Below are positions 35,025 through 46,591 of a stretch of 64,000 nt of DNA, piece by piece (the stretch's first letter is position 1; each line of letters starts with the position of its first letter). The notes beneath the pieces are model-generated. The model did no database searches and had not been told where the DNA came from. It saw nothing but the letters and a program-made list of their open reading frames with translations. A program made the translations under genes and the position numbers. Source of the DNA: Coriolopsis trogii (taxonomy: Eukaryota > Basidiomycota > Agaricomycetes > Polyporales > Polyporaceae); NCBI GenBank assembly GCA_020543525.1, contig JAHYIO010000006.1, positions 682,001 through 746,000 of the forward strand, written 5' to 3'.

Positions 35025-38000
35025 ATGACGACCCCCATCCCATCCCCGCCGTCGCTCCCCCTCCTCGGGCACGTCACCCAGATCGAGAAGGAGGTCCCCC
35101 AGCGGTCCTTTGAGCTGCTCGCCGACCAGTACGGCGAGATCTACCAGCTGAACCTTATCAGTGAGTGCACTCTTATTTACGGCCACGTGCGTTTTGCGCA
35201 GCGTGGTGAATTTGAGGGTGCTGACGGCGATTTTGGCTTCGTGCACGGGCAGCGCGGACGACGGCGATTGCGAGTTCGTATGAGCTGCTGAATGACCTGT
35301 CGAACGAGAAAAGGTTCCAGAAGGCCGTCGTTGGGGGCCTCGTCGAGGTCCGGAACGGCCTTGGGGACGGGCTTTTCACCGTACGTATTTCGGTTGGCTG
35401 TTGGTCCGTGTGACGGGACTCGCTGACCCGGACGGCTACACTTGTATAGGCGTACAACCATGAGGAGAACTGGGGCATCGCGCGTGAGCTACACCCGGTC
35501 CCACGGATGATTTGCGTACTCTCTTGCTGACGCGTTTCGACCGAATAGACCGCCTGCTCATGCCGGCGTTCAGTACCGCGAGGGTGCGCGATATGTTTGA
35601 CGACATGGTCGACATTTGCAACCAGATGCTCACAAAGTGGGAACGGTATGTGGATGGTCTCTTAGCTCGGGTCTCTGTTGACTCATGAAAGATGCTGGTA
35701 GATTCGGCCCTCGGCATGTCATCGACGCGGTCGAAGACTTCACCCGGCTCGCGTTCGACACCATCACGCTGTGCGCCATGTCGTACCGGTAAGCTTTCAT
35801 ACAGCCAGCCCTACATAAAATATGGAACACTTACGTTGACTGGGCGCGCAGCTTGAACAATTTCTATACGGTGAGTGTCAGATAAGGTATCGCCTGTGCA
35901 CATCTGTTGACGTGCGCGTTCCACGATGTAGGAGAACACACATCCATTTGTGCGGGCTATGACGGACTTCCTGCTCGAGAGCGGAATCCGCGCCAACAGA
36001 CCGCCCATCATGAACACGCTCATGAGAGGCTCCAGCGCCAAGTACGAGGCAGACATGAAGGTCATGAGCGACCTCGTGAACGAGTGTGCGTGATTGTGTC
36101 GCCGTGTGGTCATATGCTGTTTTACTCATGTTTGCGTCGTCTGTCAGTGATCGAGGATCGCAAGAAGAATCCTACAGAGCGGGACGACTTGCTGAACACC
36201 ATGCTGAACGGCGTGGACAAGAAGACCGGCAAGGGTCTCTCGGACGAGAATATCAGGCATAACGTAAGTGCGACCAGCTTCTGTGCATGCCATCGATGCC
36301 CTGGTGTTGATTGTATACTGTTCTCTTCTTTCCAGCTGCTCACATTCTTGGTCGCTGGTCACGAGACAACGTCTGGTCAGCCCCATGCCCTCTTCCAGTG
36401 CGGACAAAACTCTGACCGCGAATGCAATCCACCCTAGGCCTCCTTACATTCGTTCTCTACTACCTCTGTAAGAACCCTGAGGCGATGCGCAAAGTGCGCG
36501 AGGAGGTTGACGACGTCCTGGGAGAGGAGCCGATCCGTGTCGAACACATCGGCAAGCTCAAGTATATCTCCGGTGCGCTTCAGTGCTCTTTTTCCTGCAT
36601 ATGTGCGGCAAATACTGAATAGATAATAGCCTGCTTGCGTGAGGCCCTCCGCCTGAATCCTCCGGCGTCGATGCGCGTTGTCGAAGCTTTGGAGGACACG
36701 ACCATTGGCGGCGGCAAATATGCGATCCCAAAGGGAGGTAGGGTCGCCGTGATCATGTCCAAGTGCCAGACCGATCCAAAGGTCTGGGGTGAAGATGTAA
36801 GTGCTTATATGCGCATCATACGCAACAGAGATGCTCACGCCCTTGTCCCAGTCTCGCGAATTCAAACCTGAGAGGGTCTACGGCGAGAACTTCGAGAAGC
36901 TTCCTGTACGCTGCCCAGCCCCTTCGTCCATGTCCAACACACGTCTCTGACATCCATCCGCACCTTCTGGCAGCAAAATGCATGGCAGCCTTTCGGATAC
37001 GGCATGCGTGCCTGCATCGTGAGTCCCATGTTCCCGCACAGACACGCACAACACCGAGTAACCCGCACGACACGCAGGGCCGTCCGTTCTCCTGGCAAGA
37101 GGCCCATATCGCGCTCGCGTGCATCGTCCAGAAGTTCGACATCACCATGCACGACCCTTCGTACACGCTCGAGCTCAAGCAGACACTCACGCTCAAGCCG
37201 AAGGGGTTCTACGTGCACGCTCTCCCGCGGAACCGCTCCATGGGCCCGATCGCGGTCAACCCGACGTCGCCCCTCGTGAGAATGCCCCAGGTCTCGAAGG
37301 CGCCTGCAGAGGCGGATGCGGCAGCGGCGGTGCCCACGGTCGAGCTGAAGCATAAGCTGTATGTGGCGTATGGCTCGAACACAGGCACGTCGCAGACTTT
37401 TGCTCAGCGCATCGCGAGCGGTGCTGCCGGTCATGGTATGTGCTCGACTTGTCGAGGTCTCACCGTGAGCGTTGAGCAACCAACAAACTATTTTATGTGC
37501 AGGCTTCAAGGCGACCTTGGGCACGCTCGACTCCATCACCGAGCATGTGCCCACGGATGGCCCCCTCGTCGTCGTCACCGCCTCGTTCGAAGGTCCGTCA
37601 CTGCATCACCCGCCTCCGTGCTGAAAGTCCATCGCTCACTACTTCTCTTTGCATCCTCTAGGCGAGCCGGCAGACAACGCCGCGCACTTTTTTGACTGGA
37701 TCCAGAGCTTGAAGGGCAGCGAGTTCGAGAACGTGAAGTATGCCGTGTTTGGGTGTGGGAACACGGACTGGGTGCGCACCTTCCAGCGCATCCCGAAGAC
37801 GATCGACGCGATCCTCGAGGAACGCGGCGGCAAGCGGCTGCTTGAGCGCGGGATAGGCGATGCGCAGGCCGCAGAATTCTTCGAGGTGTTCGACGCATGG
37901 GAGGAGAATCTGTGGAAGACGTTGGCTGCGGTATGTGTCGTCGCGTTTTGGGTGCTTGGGTTCTGGCTCCTGACAAGTTGGGGGTACTCAGGAATATGGC

Positions 38001-39558
38001 ATCGAGATGTCCGAGAAACCCGCGGCGATTAGCGCGGTGACTATGAAGACCGTGGATGACGGAAAGTCGAGGGCGTCCGCACTTCGTCAGGCCGACGCGG
38101 ACCTTGGGAAGGTGGTGGAGAACCGCCTGCTGTCGTCTCCCAATGCCCCGGCCAAGAGGCATATCGGTGAGTCGCAAACGGTATTCATGAGGCAGCGGGT
38201 GCTGACAGACTGCACAGAGTTCCAGCTGCCTGAGCATATGACGTACCGTGCTGGTGACTACTTGGCGATGTAAGTCCATTTGGTGCATATATGCGGACGA
38301 TGGGCGTGGTATTGACGTGCCTGAAGCCTTCCGACGAACCCACAGCGAGATGTGCACAGGGTCACGGCGCGATTTGGACTCTCTCCAGAGCAGCAGGTAG
38401 GCTTCTTTTGCTCTCGCCTGCCCACAGGATGTACGTTGAGAGTCATGTTGTAGATCGTCTTGGAGTCTTCGGGACCAACTTCGCTTCCAGTCGACAAGCC
38501 CGTCGGTATTGGCTCACTACTTTCCGGCTATGTCGAGCTGTCCCAGCCAGCCACCACACGGGATCTACGCATTCTCGCCTCTGTAGAGTCGTCCGAATCG
38601 ACTAAAGCGGCCCTGGCAGACCTTCTGTCAGCGTACTCGGAGAAGGTGCTCGCTAAACGCGTGAGCATCCTCGACATCCTCGAAGCATATCCCGACATCC
38701 AGCTCCCTTTCCCCGCCTACCTCGACATGCTCCCCTCCATGCGCGTCCGCCAGTACTCGATCTCGTCCTCCCCGCTCCACGACCCCTCGCGGCCGTCGCT
38801 GACGGTCAGCGTAGTCGAGGCTCCCGCACTCTCCGGCAAGACAGAGCCGTTCCTCGGCGTCGCGTCCACGTTCCTCGCCGGACTCCGCCCCGGGGACGTC
38901 GTGCAGCTCGCCGTGCGCGGCTCGGCCGCGGCGTTCCACCCGCCCGAGGACCCGACGGTGCCGATGATCATGTTCGCGGCGGGCACGGGGCTGGCGCCGA
39001 TGCGCGGCTTCCTGCAGGAGCGCGCGATGCAGAAGAAGGCGGGGCGGGCGGTTGCGCGCTCGCTCCTCTTCTTCGGGTGCCGGTCGCCGAAAGAGGACTA
39101 TTTGTACTCGGACTCGGACTTGAAGGAGTGGGAGGAGCTGGGGGTCGTGGACGTCCGTCCTGCGTTCTCGCGCTGCCCAGAGGAGTCGCTCGGGTGCAAG
39201 TATGTGCAAGAGTGAGTGGATGATTGAACGGTCGTTGGTTTGAGGGCTACTGCTGACTGCGCATGTGTTTGCTTTATCTTATAGCCGCATTTGGCACGAC
39301 CGCGCAGATGTGCGGGACGCATATGACAACAAGGACGCGAGAGTACGTATGATGCATCGCATCAGCATACTCGCTTGACCCATGGTTGATCGTACCCCTC
39401 CACAGTTCTTCACTTGCGGCTCTGGGAAGGTCGCCCAGGGCGTCAAGAAGGTCCTCACCGACCTCATCAAGGAGGCCCGCGGATTTTCTGACGAGGAGGC
39501 CTCTGCGGCTTTCGAGCGAGCCATCCAGGGACGGTATGCGACAGATATTTTCGAGTAA
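35025..39558 (+). CDS. Self-sufficient cytochrome P450:NADPH reductase fusion, CYP505 type
   Basis: A single gene of many exons, roughly a thousand residues, from ATG 35025 to TAA 39556-39558. The P450 part shows the LPLLGH N-terminus without a membrane anchor, I-helix AGHETTSG, K-helix [12 protein letters not shown] (ExxR), and the haem-binding loop [13 protein letters not shown]. It is fused to a flavodoxin domain ([24 protein letters not shown]) and a reductase domain with FAD-binding ([12 protein letters not shown]) and NADPH-binding segments ([33 protein letters not shown]). This matches bacterial P450 BM3 and fungal P450foxy (CYP505), which hydroxylate fatty acids near the omega end in the cytosol without a partner. 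No loss of key residues was noted. The absence of a transmembrane anchor supports the soluble class. Confidence 0.96.
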
Positions 39559-40142
39559 GACATTTGCGATCCACGATTTCTCGTTCCTCCGAGCGGCACG
39601 TTGGCGTTGCGTGTCGTAGCAACGCTACTGTACGTATCATGAGCGACATTGACCATCTGTCGTGACACTCTGGTGCCTGCCTTAACAGTCGGCCTCAAGG
39701 CTACCCTTTTCTTCCCAATGTTTCTATTCACATAAAATGCTTCCGGTGTGTCGCGATGACCACTCCTCGAATTCAGGAGGTCTACGCTCAGGATCCCGTG
39801 GCTTGACAAATTGTAGCGAAGACTCAGAAACTCGAGACTCGCATGGCCCTGTGAACGAGGTGTAGATGGGCAGCGCTTTGATGCAGTTCTCCAAGTGTGA
39901 GATCCTGCCTTACCTGCTAGTATGGATCAGTGGTCGGAAGCAAAGGATGGCACAACTATCTGTGCGAGCCGATTGTGAGAGACTCTCATTGCAGAACACA
40001 ATCGTTACAAGTCTTGTATGGAAGGTAACTTCACCACACACGCACGTACGCGTGAGGTCCAGAGGTGCTATATAATTCGCTCGCTTTCTGGTCGATGCAT
40101 CCATACATACACGCAATGCTAGACCGCGCGAGTACGCACCGC
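39559..40142. other. Convergent intergenic region
   Basis: About 580 bases between the P450 fusion and the FunK1 gene on the other strand. No gene recognised. It should hold both 3' UTRs. Confidence 0.45.
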
Positions 40143-43100
40143 TCACGCGTGGAGTTGACCCGATGTCTTGGAGACCTTCTGCTTCTTCGCAATCGCCTCC
40201 GTAGGAGAAGGCGGCGGCGACGATCGCTGTTCAGACCCCTGCAACTTATTCTCCTTGGGTGTGTTGTCGAGGGCGGCCGATGGCACAATTTCCGAAGTGC
40301 TCACCGGTGTCTTCGACGCCGTGGCGGCAGAGCTCGGCGGCACGGAAGCAGGGTCCACGATGTTGGCGAGGAACTTATCCCTTTTCACCTTCGCTGCGCT
40401 CTCCACCTCTGCCTGTTCCGGCCGGGGGTGCCCCTCGAGCGTGCGTAGAGCGTGGTCAAGCAGCTCGATGACCCGATTGTGGATGTCGTAGAATTCGTAT
40501 CCATGGAAGGCGTACGCAAGTTGGAGCAGATCCCACCACTGCAGCAGTGCCGGCTTCAGTGGCTCGAAATAAGGATGGACGTGGGGCAGGAGATATTTGG
40601 CAAAATCGTCGTCTTGGAATAGCAATCGCTTGTTCTTGGCCAGCGTCGGCACATCCGCGTCGAAGAATAACCAGACCGTGGTACGTAGGGCTTCTGCAGC
40701 CTTACGCTCCTTGGGGTCCGTGGGCAGTTCATCGCGCTCGCACGTGAGCTCCCTTCGGCGATCCCCTCCCGGGCCTGCGCGCGTGAGGCAGAGGTAGACT
40801 ATAACCCAGAAGCATGACTCCATGTCGTGCACGGCATCGTGCAGAATGAAGGTATTGCTGTGTGCAAGCTTTCCGTATCTTTTCTTCATCTGGACACCCT
40901 CTGGGTTCACGAGCATAACGCTAGCGTAAGGTGGCGTGCCCTGTAGGCATTCTTGGCACAACTCTCAACCAATCGAAACTGTAGAACTCACGGATCGTTG
41001 TTCTTTCTCGATCGCCATCCCTGGAGCTATTCCGGGCGGACAAGGAGCGCTCTAGCAATGTAATCAGCAACTCGCGAACGACCAGTCGCTTCGTGTCACA
41101 TACGAGTATGGGAACTTCCCAGCCCAGCGATGTCGCCGTGTACACGGTTGGCACGGGCCCGTTACTGTGTCTCTTGTTGTAGCGGCAGGTAGCGTTGATA
41201 TAAGCCCTGACGGTTGGCAGTATCAAGTCTTCTTTCTCTGCCTCCTCGTCTGTCTCCTCGTCTGCCTCCTCGTCTGCCTCCTCGTCTGCCTCCTCGTCTG
41301 CCTCCTCATCTGCCTCTTCATCGAGTGCGACGTTAACAATGGCAAGCGCACGTCGTATCACGCTATCATCGACGGTGAATCTGAGTGGCTTGAACTGACA
41401 GACCCCACGGAAAAGGTCCACATCTGCATCAGGTGGTGTGGGCACTGGATTACGACGGTTGGAAATGGGTTGGATCCTCTTTGCATGATCCAGATCGATG
41501 AGGCAGCCATGCAGACCTGCAGGCTGTTGTCCCTGCGATCCAGGGCACAGGACGCTCAACAAGTTGGCCGGACTGATGTCGCGCTGTAACACGCCGTTGT
41601 CGTACATGAACTTGTGGCCTCGAAGTTCGTCAGCAAGCCAAAACCTGAAGCGCGTGATCAAGGCAGGACATACCATAGACGCAGTCTCGCATGAGGCGGA
41701 CCAGTTCTGGCAGACTGGTGAAGAACCTGATGGAACATCCAAAGACCCGCAGTATGAGTCGTACTCGCGTTCGACCTTGCAGATCTTTTGCGTTCGATCC
41801 AAGACGGAGGCGGAACAGTTCACCCGCCTCATCTGGGGTGATGCATTCGGCATGGATCAAGTCGGGTTCCAAGTCCAGCAATGCAGACCTTTTGCCAGTC
41901 ACAGGGGCCTCGACTGGCGGTGCGGACTCGATGCCTCGCTGTACAAAGGCGATAGTGTGATCAACATGTCCGTCGATCATCACTTTCTCATGGAATTCCA
42001 GCTGGGCAACATATTTTGCACCCGGGTGGTCGGATGGAGCCTTCTTGAGTAGATCGTAGAGGTCACCTTCATATTCGGACCCGTCAGCCACCCATGCCTG
42101 CTTCAGAACATAGACCTGGGAGCCACAGGCGTCAACTAGATGATGCGACGTAGATGATGCGACACCACACACCTCTCGATCTTGTGGCGATTTCCCGCGC
42201 GAGTCATATTTTATCGCCGCCCAAACCATAGTTCCACTACCACGGACCACGTCGGTACGCACAAGACTCAGCGCCTTCAATGTCAAGTAGTCCTGTCCGC
42301 CCGTCCTAACGACCCACTGCGTCTTATAGCTACCGTGCTTGAAGGGAGAAGCATCAAATGGGCCACTGGCACGACGATACGTGTGAACAGGGGCTGATGC
42401 TTCGGGCCAGTATAGTCGCATGTCAGGATCAAAGCCAAGACGATGGGCAGGCAAGGTGGCGAGGGCAGCTATGATCTGAATGAATCGAAGAGGCTCCTAT
42501 GCACAGAACGTGTTTAGCAAGTCATGGACGAGAGTGATCACTGAACGCACCCGATGTATATCAATAGACATGGCCGTGCCAGTCACCCCGGACCGATGCT
42601 GCTGCCACACTGTGACGCAAGAGCGATTGAAGGCGAGGCCAAATGCGAAGCGGCGATCGTATTGTTCTACCATAATCATGCGCAGGTACCCGAGGAGCTG
42701 CATGATCACTTGGCTATATTCGATTTCGCCGCGTTTGGCCTCAACAGCAACGACAGCTTGGAGCCACCAGACGGTCTGCTGCTCCTGAAACATGACTGTT
42801 CGTCGGATTGGCGTCAACTATAAGGATAACGGCTCACCTTCTTGGACGATGTTACGTTCTTGAGATCATGTGTCACAGCATTCAGAGCCAGCAAGCAATC
42901 CGGCCTAATCTTGGGTCCTCCTATGCTGTGTGATCGAGGCGCCTTGCTATGATAATCCACCCAACTTGCATCGTACACTTGCTCCTCGTCCTCTTGACCC
43001 TGTCGATCCTCTTTCTTGATGTCCTTCGCCACGTTGGCAATCTTGTTGGCGACTGTAACAAAGGGAACGTAGAGATCGTCTTCTTTATACTTTGACTGCT

Positions 43101-43389
43101 CGCTGGGGAAATCTCCCCATTGGTCCTCTGCTGTGTATACATTGTCCTGCTTCAGCTTCGCGAAAGTCCTGCTGGCGAGGCTGAACATGTCAGGAAGGAG
43201 CTCGTCCAAGAACTTCTCTGTGTCGGCGAGGCGTATGTAGCCGCCATAGTCCCTCCGAACTTTCTGCATCATGGCGTCCGCCGAGAGAGGGTCAGCACTG
43301 AACAGCTCAGTGCGAGTGGAACGGAGAGGTGGTTTTAGGGGCGAATTGAGTACGGGCTGTGGCTTGTAGGCCGGCAGGGTATCAGCCAT
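40143..43389 (-). CDS. FunK1 fungal-type protein kinase (intact copy)
   Basis: Multi-exon gene from ATG 43389 (MADTLPAYKPQP) to stop 40143. N-terminal helical region with SADAMMQKVRRDYGGYI and FLDELLPDM, then EAKRGEIEYSQVIMQLLGYLR. The kinase core includes YVLKQAWV (region of the ATP-site Lys), LQRDISPANLL (catalytic loop, with Gln where HRD kinases have His), CLIDLDHAKRI (DFG equivalent is DLD) and the FunK1 signature GTPPYASV, then HDAVHDMESCFWVIVYLCL. The C-terminus is Lys/Ser/Pro-rich and disordered, with a basic motif (KKQKVSK) that could be a nuclear localisation signal. FunK1 kinases are expanded in basidiomycetes and their targets are mostly unknown. An acidic insert is coded by a 12-bp repeat (see repeat entry). 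A degenerate paralogue lies about 8 kb away in the same orientation. Confidence 0.9.
41239..41322. repeat. 12-bp tandem repeat inside the FunK1 coding region, seven units
   Basis: Seven consecutive 12-bp units (consensus on + strand TGCCTCCTCGTC) at 41239-41322. Because 12 is a multiple of three, the coding strand makes an in-frame Asp-Glu-Glu-Ala acidic repeat between the catalytic loop region and the FunK1 signature. Copy number is likely variable between strains. The degenerate FunK1 copy lacks it. Confidence 0.93.
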
Positions 43390-44656
43390 GATGAATGATA
43401 GATGAGAGAGAGGTTCGCCCACACGTGAGACAAGGTCTTACTGATGGCTCGAGATACACGAGGGTGTCCGTGACCGGGATTTGCGGGTCGCACGTGGTAG
43501 GTTTTGGACAAGCAGCTCACGAGGTGAACAACCGTGACCCAACATAGCTGTGACGGTTCGACTGGTCACGAGGTCACGCAGCGCGCGCTGGTTGTGCACT
43601 GGCCAGTCAGGATGTTAGTACTTTGTACTACAGTATTGCCTACTTTCACTACGTACGTGGCCGGGGCACCGCGGTGGACTCCAACATGCGCAAACAGCCC
43701 AAGTTGACCAACTCCGAGTCGTCATTTAGCTCTTCGTGGTTGTCTTGTTCCCTCGTCATTTACCAAGCGATTTTTTTCGAACACTGACACAATCCCACAC
43801 CTCGGAGGCTCTGCAATTGGGAAACCCCATGGCCTGGTGACCTGTTCGAGAACCTGCATCCGCTCTCCACACGCGCACCTATGCAGTGGTACGTCTCGAT
43901 CCTGTAACAACTGTGGACTCGGAGCTTAGACTAGCCCAATGGCTCGTAGCCTTCACACTCCCGGCATGCCCAGATATCTCTTAGTTGATTACCTTGTCCA
44001 CCCTACTGCCCTTACTACACTGCTGACATATGTATTCCCATCTACCCCAACACCTCGTATCTTGCTGGCCGCCCTCCCGTCCTTACCCACCGCGCCTTCC
44101 CGTTCTCAAACTGCTACCAATGGTTAGACCGCGACTTCCAAGTCAAGGTCGACGTCGAAATGGAGCGCAATGAATATTAGTATGCCGACACGATATTCGT
44201 GAAGAGTGATGCTTGGCAGGCAAAGTGGACCGTCATCGGCGTTATCAGGAAAAGCACCTTGGCGCTGAGAAACTCTGGGACATAGCCACTGTCCCAGAGC
44301 ATCCCAGAGCATCTCAGAGAGACTCAGGCTAGCCCAAAGCTTGCCAGTGCTAGGGTGCTGGCAGATGGATAACTGCACAGTCAGATGAAGGTTTAGATAC
44401 TATATAGTAGCTGTGGCTTATTGTATATACATGATCAAGAAATATATTATGGCTGTACATGTGTTTAATACATAAAAGAGGGACCGACAAAGAGACAAAC
44501 CCTCACCGCCCTTGCCACCCTTGTCCTCATTCTTGTCCAGACTGTAGGCATACTAGTCGTGGCCATGGCCCCCATGGTCCTGGTTGTAGTCCAATGTGGA
44601 CGCTGGCATGGTTGTGGTCTCGGGCACAGTCCTCGTGCTCATCCATGAGCAAATGG
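43390..44656. other. Intergenic region upstream of the intact FunK1
   Basis: About 1.27 kb without a convincing gene. The first few hundred bases hold the FunK1 promoter. Around 44290-44330 there are short repeats of the type CCCAGAGCAT. The rest up to 44480 is AT-rich. Small open frames show no domain. Confidence 0.45.
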
Positions 44657-44721
44657 CCATGTGTTCCCATATTAGGTCGAGTTTGCCCTGAGCGAACTCG
44701 TCCTTATATGGAAACACATGG
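44657..44721. repeat. 65-bp imperfect palindrome
   Basis: The left 32 bases and the reverse complement of the right 32 bases agree at about 27 positions, with a single central base. The ends are CCATGTGTT and AACACATGG. It could fold into a long hairpin. It lies beside the palindromic minisatellite zone and may belong to the same repeat neighbourhood. Confidence 0.65.
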
Positions 44722-46386
44722 GGCACCCATCATCCACGCTCGTGGTCATGCCCGTGGCCGTTGTCCCTTGAGGGTGTGTACAACTGGGCATGGACGGGCT
44801 TCTCGTCTTCTCGGTATCGTCATTGTACCCAGCGAATGCGGTGTGCAGGTCCCGTCCCTGCGCCAGTAGCAGCAGATGATGAACCTGATGCTGCAGGACC
44901 CGTAACCGTGCGTGCTACAGCGACGGCGGGGGCTTGAGGAGCATTTGAGACTGCGAGAGTACCCGCTGAACGTCTCCTGCGGAGCATCTTCGCCCTTGCC
45001 CTTGCCCTTGCCCTTGCCCTTGCCCTTGCCCTTGCCCTCACCGTCCACCCGACGGCAAAGACGAGGAGCACGAGCCTAAGGCCGATGAGGAGCGTAAGTT
45101 GCGCTCCTCGTTGGTCTCGGGCTTGTGCTCCTTGTCTTCGCCGTGCTTTTCGTCCTCGCCCTCGCCCTCGCCCTCTCCCTCACCGTCTAAAGACGAGGAG
45201 CACGAGCCTCGGGCTCGTGCTTCTCTATGCCATGCTTCTCGTCCTCGCCCTCGTCCTTGTCCTCGTCCTCGCCCTCTCCCTCACCGTCCACCCGACAGCG
45301 AAGACGAGGAGCACAAGCCCAAGGCCGACGAGGAGCGTAAGTCGCGCTCCTCGTTGGTCTTGGGCTCGTGCTCCTCTCTGCCATGCTCCTCGTCCTCGTC
45401 CTCGCGTCCTTGCGTCCTTGCCCTAACCCTCTTCCGAGCCGTGTTGTGGTCGGAGTGGTGGCGGTGGTCGAGGTAGCCGTGAGGATCCTCCCTGCCGCAT
45501 TTGCGGTGTGGCGGCCGGCCGGAGTGGTGGTTGAAGAGAGGGTGCGAGAGCGAGAGCAGAGCGGAGAGAACGAGTGTGAGAGAGGAGAGGGTGAGGCGAG
45601 GAGAGTGAGAGACGAGGGAAGGAGAGACGAGTGGCAGAGGACAAGTACGAAGCGCCCACTCAATGGGGCCACGTGACGGGCAGAGGGGCGCTTCAAGTTA
45701 AGTTCATACACTTGCCTCGCTGGCGGCTCTCCCTCTCCTCGTCTCTCTTGTCTCTCGCTGTCTCCCGTCTCGCCCTCACCCTCTGGCTCTCCACCTCGCC
45801 CTCTGGCTCCCGCTCTCCTCTCTCTTCTCTCTCCATCCTCGACCTTCAAGTCTGGCTGGTGCATATGATCAGGACCACCACGGCGACCGCAGGCCTGGAC
45901 CAGGACCGGAACGAGAACGTGAGGACAAGGACAGGGTCTGGCGCAAGGGTGAGGGCGAGGGCGAGAAGCACGGCACAAAGGAGCACGAGCCCAAGACCAA
46001 CGAGGAGCGTAAGTCGCACTCCTCGTCGGCCTCGTGCTCGTGCTCCTCGTCTTCGCTGTCGGGTGGACTGTGAGGGAGAGGGAGAGGACGAGGGCGAGGG
46101 CGAGGACGAGGGCGAGGACGAGAAGCACAGCATAGAGGAGCACGAGCCTGAGGCTCGTGCTCCTCGTCTTCGCCGTCGGGTGGACGGTGAGGGAGAGGGC
46201 GAGGGCGAGAAGCACGGCACAGAGGAGCACGAGCCCGAGACCAACAAGGAGCGTAAGTCGCACTCCTCGTCGGCCTCGTGCTCGTGCTCCTCGTCTTCGC
46301 TGTCGGGTGGACGGTGAGGGAGAGGGCGAGGACGAGGACGAAGACGGGTACGACGACGACGGCAAGAAGACAAGAAGCACGAACCT
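44722..46386. repeat. GC-rich minisatellite zone with inverted arrays
   Basis: The region holds (1) a CCCTTG hexamer run at about 44993-45040. (2) A unit of roughly 150 bp containing GACGAGGAGCACGAGC and CTCACCGTCCACCCGAC, seen in one orientation at about 45020-45420 and in the inverted orientation at about 45950-46330. (3) A centre at about 45480-45870 with a purine-rich half (about 45535-45645) and a pyrimidine-rich half (about 45718-45842). Several units are themselves palindromic, for example around 46135-46170. Long open frames here, up to 397 codons on the minus strand, are low-complexity Arg/Ala/Pro/Ser strings that follow from repeat periods divisible by three. I do not call a gene. 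Confidence 0.75.
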
Positions 46387-46591
46387 GAGGCCAACGGAGA
46401 GCGAGACTTTCGCTCTCCATCGGCCTCGGGTTCGTGCTCTGTGGTGGGTAGTCGAGAGGCCGATGGAGAGCGAGACTTCCGCTCTCCGTCGGCCTCGGGT
46501 TCGTGCTCTATGCTAGGCAAGACGAAAGCCTAGACGAGCGCAAGAGCGAAGAGGCCGATGGAGAGCGAAGCTGTCGCTCTCCATTGGCCTC
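46387..46591. repeat. Three copies of a 41-bp hairpin unit
   Basis: Copies at 46387-46427, 46456-46496 and 46551-46591 share the same ends, GAGGCC and GGCCTC, and a GGAGAGCGA / TCGCTCTCC type stem of about 16-18 bp with a tiny loop. Between the second and third is a smaller hairpin (CTAGGC...GCCTAG, near 46512-46532). The third copy overlaps the start of the 664-bp inverted-repeat arm at 46584. Confidence 0.85.

Noticed and set aside
44993..45040. CCCTTG repeats considered as telomeric
   Set aside because: Fungal telomeres are usually TTAGGG/CCCTAA. This hexamer differs and is embedded in a minisatellite, so an internal simple repeat is the better reading.
45187..46380. 397-codon open frame on the minus strand
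   Set aside because: It is built from minisatellite units with periods divisible by three, giving Arg/Ala/Pro/Ser strings in several frames on both strands. There is no start context, splice pattern or domain.
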